64,000 nt of DNA from Amycolatopsis sp. NBC_01480 (GTDB taxonomy: Bacteria > Actinomycetota > Actinomycetes > Mycobacteriales > Pseudonocardiaceae): NCBI RefSeq assembly GCF_036227205.1, contig NZ_CP109442.1, forward strand, positions 6,138,001 to 6,202,000, given 5' to 3'. The translations under genes were made by a program, and so were the position numbers. Positions 8,051-16,975 of this stretch are shown here, piece after piece. The notes under the pieces were generated by a model, which did not search any database, had not been told where the DNA came from, and saw nothing but the letters and a program-made list of their open reading frames with translations. Each line of letters opens with the position of its first letter. Position 1 is the first letter of the stretch.

Positions 8051-8122
8051 GGCCGCGCCACGCAACGTTGGGCCGGTAGTTCATGTCTCGGCCGGAGAGT
8101 CCTTGACGGCGTGCGGACGAAC

Positions 8123-8698
8123 CTAGGCCGTCCAGCCGGGGTCGCGGCCGAGCAGGCCGAGGAACCGGTCCAGCTCGCTCGCGCTCGCGGGCACGTCGAC
8201 CACCGCGGCGAAGGTGCCGTTCTTCTGGCGTTCTTCGGCGTCGGCCGGGATCACGGCGGCGAACTGCAGCGCCGTGGTCACGGCTTCAGGCACCGGCTCG
8301 TAGGGCAGGTCCAGTGTCCTGGCCAGGTCCCAGCCGTGGGCGACGGTGTCGACCAGGTGCATCGCGGCGGCCACCTCGCCGGGGAAGGTGCCGAAGGTGT
8401 TGATCCGCAGCTGCCGCGCGGGCACGCCGTCCTCGGCGAACGCCTTCAGGAAGTCCTCGACCGAAGCCGCGTACGAGGCGTACGCGTCGGCGCCGAGTTC
8501 GCCGGACTCCCAGTCGGCCGCGGAGCCGTGGCGCGCGGCTTCGGCGAAGGCGTGGTTCTCGCTGACCTGGTGGCGCAGCAGATCGGCGAGCGTCCAGCCG
8601 GCGCACGGGGTCGGCCGGTCCAGGTCCGCGGAGGTGGCACCGGCGACGATCTTGTCGAGGACGAGCAGGGACTGGCGGTCGAGTTCGAACGGGGTCAT
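8123..8698 (-). CDS. DinB-like metal-binding protein (mycothiol-dependent maleylpyruvate isomerase N-terminal type)
   Basis: 191 aa, ATG 8698. The four-helix DinB/MDMPI fold is indicated by CAGWTLADLLRHQVSENHAF early on and HLVDTVAHGWDLARTL in the second half, giving three metal-ligand His positions. Members of this actinobacterial TIGR03086-like group bind a divalent metal and may use mycothiol, but most have no known reaction. It is divergent from the MocR regulator, 96 bp away, and could be its target. Confidence 0.8.
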   Translation of the reverse strand: MTPFELDRQSLLVLDKIVAGATSADLDRPTPCAGWTLADLLRHQVSENHAFAEAARHGSAADWESGELGADAYASYAASVEDFLKAFAEDGVPARQLRINTFGTFPGEVAAAMHLVDTVAHGWDLARTLDLPYEPVPEAVTTALQFAAVIPADAEERQKNGTFAAVVDVPASASELDRFLGLLGRDPGWTA

Positions 8699-8794
8699 GC
8701 CCGAACGCTAACCGCCGGATCGGACCAGCAGGAGAGCCAAATCGGGCCGTACTGTGGTGGGCCAATCCAGAATCGGCACTCTAGAGTTGGCGCG

Positions 8795-10216
8795 GTGGAC
8801 CTGCACATCGACCTGACCGGCCCGCGCGGCCACCGGGACGAGATCTACCGCCAGATCCGCGAGGCCATCCTCGACGGCCGGATCCGCGACGGCGACGCGC
8901 TGCCGCCGACCCGTGAGCTGGCCCAGCGGCTGGCCGTCTCGCGCACCACGGTCAGCGCGGCCTACGACCGGCTGACCGCCGAGGGGTTCCTCAGCGGACG
9001 CGTCGGCGCCGGCACGTTCGTCCGGTCCGGCGCCGCCCCGTGGCCCGCCGGGCCGTCCGCCGAACCCGCCGCGGGCGTGCGGCCGCGTCCGGAGTGGACG
9101 GACGTCCCGCCGCCGCCGCGCTCGTTCGCGGACGCCCCGGAGTTCGATTTCCGTTCCGGGGTCCCGGATGTGCGGCTCTTCCCGTTCGACACCTGGCGCC
9201 GGCTGACCGCGTCGCGGCTGCGGGAGTCCCGCGCCGAGCTGCTGACGTATGGCGACCCGCGAGGCGATCCCCGGCTGCGGGCCGGGATCGCGCGGCACGT
9301 CGGCGTTTCGCGGAACGTCCGCGTCCGGGCCGAGGACATCGTGGTCACCGCCGGGGCGCAGCAGACCGTCGACCTCGTCGCGCGGGTGCTGCTGGGACCG
9401 GGTGACCTGGCCGCCGTGGAGGACCCCGGGTACCCGCCGCCGCGGCTGCTGCTCGGCACGCTCGGCGTGCGCGTCGCGACCGTCCCGGTGGACGACGAGG
9501 GCATCGTCGTCGCGGAGATCCCGGCCGGGACGCGGCTGGTGCACGTGACGCCGTCGCACCAGTACCCGATGGGCGTGTCGATGTCGCTGGCGCGGCGCCA
9601 CGAGCTGCTCGACTGGGCCGAGCGCACCGGCGCGGTGATCGTGGAGGACGACTACGACACGGAGTTCCGCTACACCGGCCGGCCGCTGGAACCGTTGCAC
9701 AGCTTGGATTCCCACGGCCGGGTGGTGTACGTCGGCTCGTTCTCGAAGGTGCTCTCCCCGGCGTTGCGGATGGGGTTCCTCGCGGCGCCGCCTTCGCTCA
9801 CCGGCGCCATCGTCAAGGCGAAGTACCTGGCCGACTGGTCCTCCCCGGCGATCGAGCAGGCCGTGCTCGCCGATTTCCTCGCCGAAGGCGGTTTCGCCCG
9901 CCACATCCGGCGGATGCGCAAGGTCTACCGCGAACGGCACGACGTCCTCCTCGGCCTCCTTCGCCGTGACTTCGCCGATGTACTGACGCCACGTCCTTCG
10001 GCGGCCGGCCTCCACCTCAGCGCGGCTGCCGAGCGGGACCTGCGCGCGGTGCTGCCGCGGGCCAGGGCGGCGGGAGTCCGCCTGCTCGCGCTGGACGATT
10101 TCGCCGTCACCTCACAGCGACACGGCCTGCTGTTCGGCTACGGTGCGATCGCGGCCGAGCGCATCGCGCCGGGGCTGGCCCGGCTGCGCCGGGTCCTGGA
10201 CGAGGGAGATCGATGA
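8795..10216 (+). CDS. MocR/PdxR-type GntR regulator with aminotransferase-like domain
   Basis: 473 aa from GTG 8795; earlier codons in this frame overlap the divergent gene. Residues 1-75 are a GntR winged helix (IYRQIREAILDGRIRDGDALPPTRELAQRLAVSRTTVSAAYDRL). The rest is a fold-type I PLP domain with VEDDYDTEFRY and the Schiff-base lysine in GSFSKVLSPALRMGF. Members sense PLP or amino-compound ligands and usually control neighbouring genes. A 10-bp palindrome, ACTCTAGAGT (8778-8787), lies 7 bp before the start and may be its operator. Confidence 0.88.
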   Translation: MDLHIDLTGPRGHRDEIYRQIREAILDGRIRDGDALPPTRELAQRLAVSRTTVSAAYDRLTAEGFLSGRVGAGTFVRSGAAPWPAGPSAEPAAGVRPRPEWTDVPPPPRSFADAPEFDFRSGVPDVRLFPFDTWRRLTASRLRESRAELLTYGDPRGDPRLRAGIARHVGVSRNVRVRAEDIVVTAGAQQTVDLVARVLLGPGDLAAVEDPGYPPPRLLLGTLGVRVATVPVDDEGIVVAEIPAGTRLVHVTPSHQYPMGVSMSLARRHELLDWAERTGAVIVEDDYDTEFRYTGRPLEPLHSLDSHGRVVYVGSFSKVLSPALRMGFLAAPPSLTGAIVKAKYLADWSSPAIEQAVLADFLAEGGFARHIRRMRKVYRERHDVLLGLLRRDFADVLTPRPSAAGLHLSAAAERDLRAVLPRARAAGVRLLALDDFAVTSQRHGLLFGYGAIAAERIAPGLARLRRVLDEGDR

Positions 10217-10659
10217 CCGACGACGTGATGGTGGCCATCGACGCGGGCCTGCGCCGGCACATCGGCGGCGACCGGGCCGGCGCCCGCGAGGCCTTCGTCA
10301 AGCTGTGGGCCGAGATCGGCGCGGACGGCGACCCCTTGCACCGCTGCGCGCTGGCGCACCACCTGGCCGACGTCTGCGACGACCCGGCCGAGGAGCTGCA
10401 GTGGGACCTGCGCGCGCTCGCGGCGGCCGACTCGCTCACCGACGAGCGGGTGCAGGAGCACCAGTCGAAGCTGGCCGTGCGGGGTTTTTACCCTTCGCTG
10501 CACCTGAACCTCGGTGAGGACTACCGCAAACTGGGTGACTTCGAAGCCGCCCGCCGTCACCTGGAGGCGGCGCGGGAGCGGCTGGACGCGCTCGGCGACG
10601 ACGACTACGCCGCCGGGATCCGCGCCGCGCTGGACGGGCTGGCCGAACGGCTTTCCTGA
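10213..10659 (+). CDS. Tetratricopeptide-like protein
   Basis: 148 aa, ATG overlapping the mocR stop (ATGA), so co-translated with it. Helix pairs with TPR character are visible: HLADVCDDPAEELQWDLRALAAADSL, then SLHLNLGEDYRKLGDFEAARRHLEAARERL. Proteins of this kind appear to be scaffolds, with no catalytic residues. The partner is unknown; tight coupling to the MocR gene suggests a role in the same circuit. Confidence 0.75.
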   Translation: MTDDVMVAIDAGLRRHIGGDRAGAREAFVKLWAEIGADGDPLHRCALAHHLADVCDDPAEELQWDLRALAAADSLTDERVQEHQSKLAVRGFYPSLHLNLGEDYRKLGDFEAARRHLEAARERLDALGDDDYAAGIRAALDGLAERLS

Positions 10660-10763
10660 GCCACGCGCCCTTACCACAGGTAAACGTCGCCCGCTGGACT
10701 TTCGCGCACGGCACCGGGGCCTTAGCCTGATATGTCCCAGCTCACTGCGGAGAAGGGATCGCC

Positions 10764-11195
10764 ATGCGGATTGAAGATTTGCTGCGCGGGAAAGGCACGG
10801 CAGTCGCGACGGTCGCCCCGGGGACCACAGTGACCGAGTTGCTCGCCGGTCTGGCCAAACACAATGTCGGCGCGATGGTGGTGACCGCCGAGGACGGCGG
10901 CATCGCCGGGATCGTGTCCGAGCGGGACGTGGTCCGGCGGCTGAACGACCACGGGCCGTCGATCCTCGACGGCCCGGTCGCGGACATCATGACCAAGCTC
11001 GTCGCCAGCTGCGGCCCGCAGGACTCGGTCGACCAGCTGAGCGTGCTGATGACCGAGCGGCGGATCCGGCACGTGCCGGTGCTCGTCGAGGGCAAGCTCG
11101 CCGGGATCGTCAGCATCGGCGACGTGGTGAAGAGCCGGATGGAGCAGCTGGAGAAGAGCCAGGAGCAGCTCGAGGCGTACATCGCCCAGGGCTGA
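10764..11195 (+). CDS. Two-CBS-domain protein
   Basis: 143 aa, ATG 10764 with GAGAAGGGA upstream. It consists of little more than two CBS repeats: residues about 8-65 (VTELLAGLAKHNVGAMVVT...GIVSERDVVRRL) and about 72-125 (DSVDQLSVLMTERRIRHVPVLVEGKLAGIVSIGDVV). A charged helix closes the protein. This matches stand-alone CBS proteins of actinobacteria, relatives of mycobacterial hypoxic-response protein 1, which bind adenosyl ligands. The ligand and target are not evident. Confidence 0.85.
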   Translation: MRIEDLLRGKGTAVATVAPGTTVTELLAGLAKHNVGAMVVTAEDGGIAGIVSERDVVRRLNDHGPSILDGPVADIMTKLVASCGPQDSVDQLSVLMTERRIRHVPVLVEGKLAGIVSIGDVVKSRMEQLEKSQEQLEAYIAQG

Positions 11196-11198
11196 GGG

Positions 11199-12758
11199 CT
11201 ATTCGCGCCAGCCGCTCAGCTCGACGCCCTTCGCGACGTCGACGCGGTAGGCGAGTGTCACCGTCCCGGTCGCGCCCGGCGCCAGGGCGAGCAGCCAGGT
11301 CAGCTCGCCCAGTTCGGTGCGCTCGGCGGGCTCCGGGACGGTGCGCACGTCCCGGACCGTGATCGCGTCGTCGCGTGAGACGGGCGTCTGGTCGAGCACG
11401 GTGACGGCGGCCTCCCGCGGGCCGTGGTTCGTCACGGTGGTGCGGTATTCCGCCTCGCGGCGGCGTTGCCCGGACAGCGTCGCCTTGCTCGCCGTGCGCT
11501 TCACCAGCTCACGCTCGACCCGGATGCGGTCGTCGACGCCCAGCGCCAGCTCCAGCTCCTCGCCCGGCGCCCACACGTCCAGCCGGGTGGTGCCGACGAA
11601 TTCGGCCTCGTGGAACACCGACGCGCGGCCCGGGCGCAGGGTGTGCTCGGAGGTGTTGACGACGGTCGCGCGCAGGTACGCCTCCGCGGCCTGCACCGGC
11701 GCGGTCACGTAGCCGAGTTTCGCTTCGAGGTCCAGCTGCGCGAGCGTGGTGCGGTGGCCCTGCGCGCCGGACGGGATCGCGACGGGGCGGCCCGGCCGGT
11801 ACGTGACCGCCGTGGCGCCTTGCTCGACGGCGGCGACCTTCGGCGCCATCCGGTTGAGCGAGAAGGAGGCGCGGTCGCGCACCATCGCGCTGCCGGGCGC
11901 GGCCGCGCCGTAGGCCATGGGCTCGGCCGGGGGAGGGGGCTGGACGCGGTCGAGGTACCAGGGCTGGAGTTCCGGCACCACCACGGTGTTCGCCGGGCGG
12001 GCGGTGGACAGCGCCAGCTCGCACTCCGGCCAGTCCTCGCCGGTGTGCTGGCTGACCAAGCCGTGGGAGGTCACCGTGACCTGCGCGTCGCGCACCCGCA
12101 CGTCGTAGCCCGGTTGCCAGCTCGCGCCGGGGACCACATAGGACAGTTCCAGCTCGACCTCGCTGTTTTCCGTTCCATCCAGGGGTTCCAGCTCGACGGT
12201 GACCGTGGAACTGTCCTGTTCGGACTGTGCGCTGTGCGCCTCGATCCGCCGGTCCAGCGCGGCGAGGTCCTCGCGGAGCCGGTCCAGCCGGGCGGTGACG
12301 GCGCGGCGGCCCTTGAGCGCGGCGGCCAGCTGCGTGCCGAGCGCGTCGCTGACCTCCGCGACACGGCCCGGCTCCGCGTCTCCCGCGGCGAGCGCCTTCG
12401 CGAAGCTGGTTCCGCTGCGTCGCGCGACGCCCGTCAGCATTTCCACCTTCGCTGCTTCGGCCGCTTCGTCGTCCGCAGCGGCGTCGAGCGTCGCTTGGTC
12501 TTCTCGCCGCTGCTCGACGAGCGCGCGCAACGTTGCGTCCGCGGGCTCGGCGTGCTGCTCGAACGAGACGTCGACTCCGGTGACCAGCGCGGCACCCGTG
12601 CCGGTGACGCGGACGGACTCCGCGTCGAGCGCCAGTGGCAGCCCGGCGATGCGCAGCCGCGCGCCGTCGGCCAGGCTCGCGCGGCCGCGGCGGGTGATCC
12701 GCGCCTGCTGCGGGTAGACGGTGACGGCGACGATCGGGGCTTCGACGGTGGTGGCCAT
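11199..12758 (-). CDS. MuiA-like protein (DUF4140/DUF4139)
   Basis: 519 aa; ATG 12756-12758 chosen because MATTVEAPIVAVTVYPQQARITRRG is the usual start of this family. The N-terminal DUF4140 domain is followed by a coiled-coil of about 90 residues (RRAVTARLDRLREDLAALDRRI) and the C-terminal DUF4139 beta domain (SYVVPGASWQPGYDVRV). Relatives were named mucoidy inhibitor A; their molecular role is unknown. There is no signal peptide. It ends 3 bp from the convergent CBS gene and is divergent from the S15 peptidase. Confidence 0.85.
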   Translation of the reverse strand: MATTVEAPIVAVTVYPQQARITRRGRASLADGARLRIAGLPLALDAESVRVTGTGAALVTGVDVSFEQHAEPADATLRALVEQRREDQATLDAAADDEAAEAAKVEMLTGVARRSGTSFAKALAAGDAEPGRVAEVSDALGTQLAAALKGRRAVTARLDRLREDLAALDRRIEAHSAQSEQDSSTVTVELEPLDGTENSEVELELSYVVPGASWQPGYDVRVRDAQVTVTSHGLVSQHTGEDWPECELALSTARPANTVVVPELQPWYLDRVQPPPPAEPMAYGAAAPGSAMVRDRASFSLNRMAPKVAAVEQGATAVTYRPGRPVAIPSGAQGHRTTLAQLDLEAKLGYVTAPVQAAEAYLRATVVNTSEHTLRPGRASVFHEAEFVGTTRLDVWAPGEELELALGVDDRIRVERELVKRTASKATLSGQRRREAEYRTTVTNHGPREAAVTVLDQTPVSRDDAITVRDVRTVPEPAERTELGELTWLLALAPGATGTVTLAYRVDVAKGVELSGWRE

Positions 12759-12845
12759 ACCGGCGACGTTAGTCGGTAGACGCGGCTCGCGGTTGCGGGA
12801 AGTGTGAGGTGTGCTCGCCCGCTTCGTCCTTCTTGGGGGTTCTTG

Positions 12846-14642
12846 GTGAAGGCTTCTCGGCTCGCCCTCGTGCTCGGCGTGGTGCTCGCGCTGCCGTTCG
12901 GCACGGCGGTGGCGCAGGCGGACCCGCCGCCCGCGCCGGTGTTCACCGGCGGGCAGGCGCAGCCGGTGTTCGACCCGGCCGACGTGCTGCGCGAGGACGT
13001 CTGGGTGACCGCGCCGGTGGACAGCGACCACGACGGGCAGGACGACCTCGTGCACGCCCAGGTGGTCCGGCCGCGCGCGACGTCGCAGGGCATGAAGGTC
13101 CCCGTCGTGTACCAGGCGAGCCCGTACTTCGCGGGCGGCAACGACGTCGCGAACCACAACGTGGACACCGAGCTGAACGTGCCGACGGAGGGGCCGCGCG
13201 TGCCCACGCGGCGCGTCGGCCCGCAGCCTCCGATCGGCTGGAGCTACCAGGACTACTTCACCGCGCGCGGGTTTGCCGTGGTGTACGGGGAATCGCTCGG
13301 CACCGGCCAGTCCACCGGCTGCCCGACCACGGGCGACGTCAACGAAACGGCCGGCGCCCGTTCGGTGGTCGACTGGCTGAACGGCCGCGCGCCCGCCCGT
13401 GACGCCGCGGGGGCGCCCGTCACGGCGGGCTGGAGCACCGGCCGGACCGGCATGATGGGCGTGTCCTACAACGGAACCCTGCCGAACGCCGTCGCGAGCA
13501 CCGGCGTCGAAGGCCTCGAGACGATCGTGCCGATCGCCGCCATCTCCAGCTGGTACGACTACTACCGCAACGCCGGCGCGGTCGTCGCCGCGGGCGGCTA
13601 CCAGGGCGAGGACGCGGACGTGCTCGCCGAGTACGTCTACACCCGCGACGACCGGCAGGTCTGCCGCCCGGTGATCGACGGGCTGACCGCGGCCCAGGAC
13701 CGGGTGACCGGCGACTACAGCCCGTTCTGGGACGTGCGGAACTACCGCAACGACGTCGGCAAGGTGCACGCTTCGGTGCTCGCCGTGCACGGGCTGAACG
13801 ACTGGAACGTGAAGACCGACCAGGTCGCGACCTGGTACGAAGCGCTGAAAGCCCACGGCGTCGAGCACAAGATCTGGCTGCACCAGTTCGGGCACAACGA
13901 CCCGCTGTCGCTGCGCCGCGACGTCTGGCTCCAGACGCTGAACAAGTGGATGTCGCACTACCTGTACGGCGTCGACAACGGGATCCAGAACGAGCCGAAG
14001 GCGACCATCCAGCGCGAGGACAAGTCCTGGACCGACGAGGCCGACTGGCCCGCGCCGGGCACGACCGGCGTCAAGGTGTACCCGTGGCCCGGCGGGAAGG
14101 CGAAGGGGACGCTCGACACGCACAACCCGGTGCCCGGCCGCCCCACCTTCGAAACCCTGTCCGACGACGCGGGAAAGACGATCGAGCAACTCGTCGACGC
14201 CGCGTCCTCGGGCAACCGTCTGCTGTACGCGACTCCGGCGGCTCACCAGCCGTTACGGCTGTCGGGCACCGCGCGGGCGGACCTGGAGCTGTCCTTCGAC
14301 CGGCCCGCCGCGAACGTCACCGTGGTCCTCGCCGACCGCGCGCCGGACGGGAAGTCGCACGTGATCAGCCGCGGCTGGATCGACCCGCAGAATCGCACGA
14401 GCCCGGCCGTCACCACGCCCGTCACGCCGGGCACGCCGTACCGGATCGGGGTGGACCTGATGCCGAAGGACTACGTGCTGGCCGCCGGCCACCGCCTGGA
14501 ATTCCTGCTGGCCTCCAGCGACCACGACTACACCCTGCGGCCCGCGCCGGGTGCCGGCCTGGCGCTGGACCTGACGCGGACGTCGGTCACGCTGCCGGTG
14601 ACCGGCGGGCGCGCCGCGCTCTCGGCGGCCTTCGGCGGCTGA
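12846..14642 (+). CDS. Secreted Xaa-Pro dipeptidyl-peptidase (S15, CocE/NonD type)
   Basis: 598 aa from GTG 12846. A signal peptide (KASRLALVLGVVLALPFGTAVAQA) precedes mature DPPPAP. The nucleophile Ser sits in MGVSYNG, the Asp is in HGLNDWNV, and the His in HQFGHND, the S15 triad. The C-terminal jelly-roll-like domain (residues about 430-598) is the usual X-Pro peptidase extension. It should remove Xaa-Pro dipeptides or cleave esters outside the cell. A long hairpin follows 11 bp after the stop. Confidence 0.9.
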   Translation: MKASRLALVLGVVLALPFGTAVAQADPPPAPVFTGGQAQPVFDPADVLREDVWVTAPVDSDHDGQDDLVHAQVVRPRATSQGMKVPVVYQASPYFAGGNDVANHNVDTELNVPTEGPRVPTRRVGPQPPIGWSYQDYFTARGFAVVYGESLGTGQSTGCPTTGDVNETAGARSVVDWLNGRAPARDAAGAPVTAGWSTGRTGMMGVSYNGTLPNAVASTGVEGLETIVPIAAISSWYDYYRNAGAVVAAGGYQGEDADVLAEYVYTRDDRQVCRPVIDGLTAAQDRVTGDYSPFWDVRNYRNDVGKVHASVLAVHGLNDWNVKTDQVATWYEALKAHGVEHKIWLHQFGHNDPLSLRRDVWLQTLNKWMSHYLYGVDNGIQNEPKATIQREDKSWTDEADWPAPGTTGVKVYPWPGGKAKGTLDTHNPVPGRPTFETLSDDAGKTIEQLVDAASSGNRLLYATPAAHQPLRLSGTARADLELSFDRPAANVTVVLADRAPDGKSHVISRGWIDPQNRTSPAVTTPVTPGTPYRIGVDLMPKDYVLAAGHRLEFLLASSDHDYTLRPAPGAGLALDLTRTSVTLPVTGGRAALSAAFGG

Positions 14643-14653
14643 CGAAGGTCTTG

Positions 14654-14693
14654 TGAGTGTTTATGCCGGTTAGAACCGTCATAAACACTCACG
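14654..14693. terminator. Long bidirectional hairpin (GTGAGTG family, copy 1)
   Basis: GTGAGTGTTTATG (14654-14666) pairs with CATAAACACTCAC (14681-14693). Inside, CGGTT pairs with AACCG across a 2-nt loop, after one mismatch. It separates the convergent S15 peptidase and response-regulator genes. The same architecture recurs at 26675-26724 with compensating changes in the stem. Confidence 0.85.
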
Positions 14694-14704
14694 AGCGCTT
14701 GGGG

Positions 14705-15373
14705 TCAGTCCGCGATTCCGGCCCGGTACGCGAAGGCCACGGCCTGCGCGCGGTCCCGGAGCCCAGCCTTGGAGAAGAGGTGGTTCACGTGGGTCTTGAC
14801 GGTCGCCTCGCTGACCACCAGCGTGCGCGCGATCTCGGTGTTCGACAGGCCCGCCGCGATCAGCCGCAGCACCTCGATCTCGCGCGTGGTCAGGCCTTCG
14901 ACCTCCTGGGCGCGCACCGGGGCCCGCCGGGTGGCGGCGTCGACCAGCCGCTGCTGCAACTCGCCGTCCACTGTGGACTGACCGGCGGCGGCGGAGCGCA
15001 GGGCGCGGGCGATCGCCTCGGCGTCGGCGTCCTTGGTCAGGAAGCCGCGGGCGCCGGCCTTGAGCGCGGCCAGCAGGGAGTCGTCGTCGGTGTAGGTGGT
15101 GAGCACGACGACCTCGGTGCCAGGGTGCTGCGCGCGCACCAGCTCCGTGGTCTCGACGCCGTCGCGGCGCGGCATGCGCAGGTCGACCAGCAGGACGTCC
15201 GGCCGGTGCTCGGCGACGAGGTCCAGCGCGGCGACGCCGTCCGCGGCCGCCCCGACCACCTCGACGCCGGGCAGCAACCCGAGCAAGGTCACCAGGCCCT
15301 CCCGGACCACGGCCTGGTCGTCGGCGATGACCACACGCAGGTTCACGCCGGCACCGTCAGGTGAATCCGCCAT
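14705..15373 (-). CDS. NarL/LuxR-family response regulator
   Basis: 222 aa. An N-terminal receiver (VVIADDQ, phosphorylatable Asp in LLVDLRMPRRDG, Thr in LTTYTDD, Lys in LTKDADA) joins a C-terminal LuxR helix-turn-helix (LTTREIEVLRLIAAGLSNTEIARTL). The ATG at 15373 has GGGGGAGG 4 bp upstream and overlaps the kinase gene by 31 bp. A GTG at 15346 (GTGA overlap with the kinase stop) is the alternative, giving 213 aa. It is the partner of the adjacent histidine kinase. Targets are unknown. Confidence 0.9.
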   Translation of the reverse strand: MADSPDGAGVNLRVVIADDQAVVREGLVTLLGLLPGVEVVGAAADGVAALDLVAEHRPDVLLVDLRMPRRDGVETTELVRAQHPGTEVVVLTTYTDDDSLLAALKAGARGFLTKDADAEAIARALRSAAAGQSTVDGELQQRLVDAATRRAPVRAQEVEGLTTREIEVLRLIAAGLSNTEIARTLVVSEATVKTHVNHLFSKAGLRDRAQAVAFAYRAGIAD

Positions 15374-16473
15374 CCGTCCTCCCCCGGCCCGCTGACCAGT
15401 TTCCCCTCGAGCAGCGCGACCCGTTCGCCCATGCCCCGCAAACCGTATCCCGCCGCCGGCGCGTCCGGCGGCCGCCTGCCCTGCCGGTCGGCGACGGTCA
15501 GTTCCACCTGCTCGGATGAGAAGGCCAGCGTGACGTCGACGTCGGCCTGCTGCGCGTGCTTGCGCGTGTTGGACAGCGCCTCCTGCACCGCGCGGACCAG
15601 CGTGGTGCCGACCGCCGCGTCGAGCTCCCGCGGCTCACCCTCGACGACGAGGTCCGCCCGCGCGCCGGTGTCCAGCCGGTAGCCCGCCAGCAGATCGGCC
15701 ACCGCGCGCTCCACCGGAACAGCGTCCTCACGAAGCGCGGCGACGGCCTTGCGCGCCTCGGCCAGCCCGTCCGACGCCAGCTTCTGCGCGCGTTCGACCT
15801 GGGCGACGGCGTCGGGACTGGCCCCGTCGCGAACCAGCATCAGCCGCGCGCCCTGCAGGTTCAGGGCGAGCCCGGCGAGTGAGTGGGCGAGCACGTCGTG
15901 CACCTCGCGGGCGATCCGCGCGCGCTCGGCCAGCGCGGCGGCGCGCGCGTGCTCCTCGGCCGCCGTCTGCGCGCGGGCGAGGGCGAGCTCGGTCTGCTCC
16001 AGCCGCGCGCTGCGGCCCCGCCGGTTGGCGGCGAGCAGGAGCATGAGCACGGGCAGGGCGAGGATCGAGACGGCGCTCAGCCAGTCGAGCCGGTGGACCA
16101 GGGCCATCGCCACGATCGCGCAAGTGCTGAGGCAGGTGGCGACGATCGTCAGCCCCTTGCCGTACGCCCGCATCAGGTAGAACGTCGTGCTGAACATCGC
16201 GACCGACGTCAAGCTGTTCGGCTGCACCACCCACACCGTGCCCGCGCAGACGATCACGGCGACCATCGCGGTCGGCAACAGCCACGTTGGCCGCGCCGGC
16301 GGCCTCAGCATCGCCACCGAGCAGACCAGCGTGACGCCGATCAACGGCCACAACCACCCGCTCGCCCCGGGAATCGAGACGAGCATCGGAAACGCGACCA
16401 GCCCCCAGCGCAGCCAGTCCAGCGGCCCCAGCGGCGGCCGGTCCCCGCCGGTGGCGATCGTGATGGTGTCCAT
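15343..16473 (-). CDS. NarL-type sensor histidine kinase
   Basis: 376 aa, ATG 16473 with GGGAGG upstream. Several hydrophobic helices fill residues about 20-165, with little extracellular sequence. A HisKA_3 dimerisation segment with the phospho-His follows (ERARIAREVHDVLAHSLAGLALNLQ). The C-terminus is a short HATPase domain with the G box in AAGYGLRGMGERV. This is an intramembrane-sensing type kinase. It phosphorylates the response regulator encoded immediately downstream with overlapping reading frames. Confidence 0.9.
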   Translation of the reverse strand: MDTITIATGGDRPPLGPLDWLRWGLVAFPMLVSIPGASGWLWPLIGVTLVCSVAMLRPPARPTWLLPTAMVAVIVCAGTVWVVQPNSLTSVAMFSTTFYLMRAYGKGLTIVATCLSTCAIVAMALVHRLDWLSAVSILALPVLMLLLAANRRGRSARLEQTELALARAQTAAEEHARAAALAERARIAREVHDVLAHSLAGLALNLQGARLMLVRDGASPDAVAQVERAQKLASDGLAEARKAVAALREDAVPVERAVADLLAGYRLDTGARADLVVEGEPRELDAAVGTTLVRAVQEALSNTRKHAQQADVDVTLAFSSEQVELTVADRQGRRPPDAPAAGYGLRGMGERVALLEGKLVSGPGEDGWRIHLTVPA

Positions 16474-16975
16474 GGCCCTCCCGGGTACTCGTACGGAAAT
16501 GTACTTGCAGCGGGTCAGTTGTGCGGCTTCCCCGGGTGGCTTGGGTGCTTCTCTGCGCCGCTTGCGTGCGTGGCTTCCCCGCGGGCCCTCTCCCTGCGGC
16601 ATCCAGCAATTCCGCCGGACGGGAGATAAGCGCGCTCTCGCGGGGTTGTGCCGGTTCGCCGCGCATGTCGCGTTCTCCGCAGCTGTCTTGCCCGCCTCAG
16701 CCGTCTTGTTTGCCGTGCTCGCCGCAGCCGCCGTTCTTCACAGCCGCGCCGTGTTCTCAGCGCCAGTCACAGCGGCCCCGCGCGCCTCACCCGCCGCAGC
16801 GCCGGCCGGTTTCCCGCGGATTCCCAGCGCAGCGAGCCGCGCACCTTAGACCACTCCACCGACAAAACCCGTCCCCGGCAGCGCACCCTTCCACATCGGC
16901 CCCGCACCACCCCGGGTTTGTCCACAGATCCGCGACCGCCACCACCGGGCCCGGTTTCCGCCGCAGAGTGGAGGC
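16474..16975. other. Intergenic region, 502 bp, no gene recognised
   Basis: This stretch lies between the divergent kinase and DUF4192 genes. Open frames cross it only as extensions of antisense frames, and none has a plausible domain or ribosome site. The middle is an irregular, C-rich, low-complexity sequence. The two ends presumably contain the promoters. GTACT occurs twice near 16485-16505, but I see no convincing operator. Confidence 0.5.

Noticed and set aside
8051..8122. Terminator between the zinc protease and the DinB-like gene
   Set aside because: Only short, interrupted pairings are present, unlike the perfect stems at the other convergent gaps longer than 30 bp.
16187..16849. Plus-strand gene in the 502-bp gap after the kinase
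   Set aside because: It begins antisense to the kinase, is low-complexity in the gap, and matches no family.
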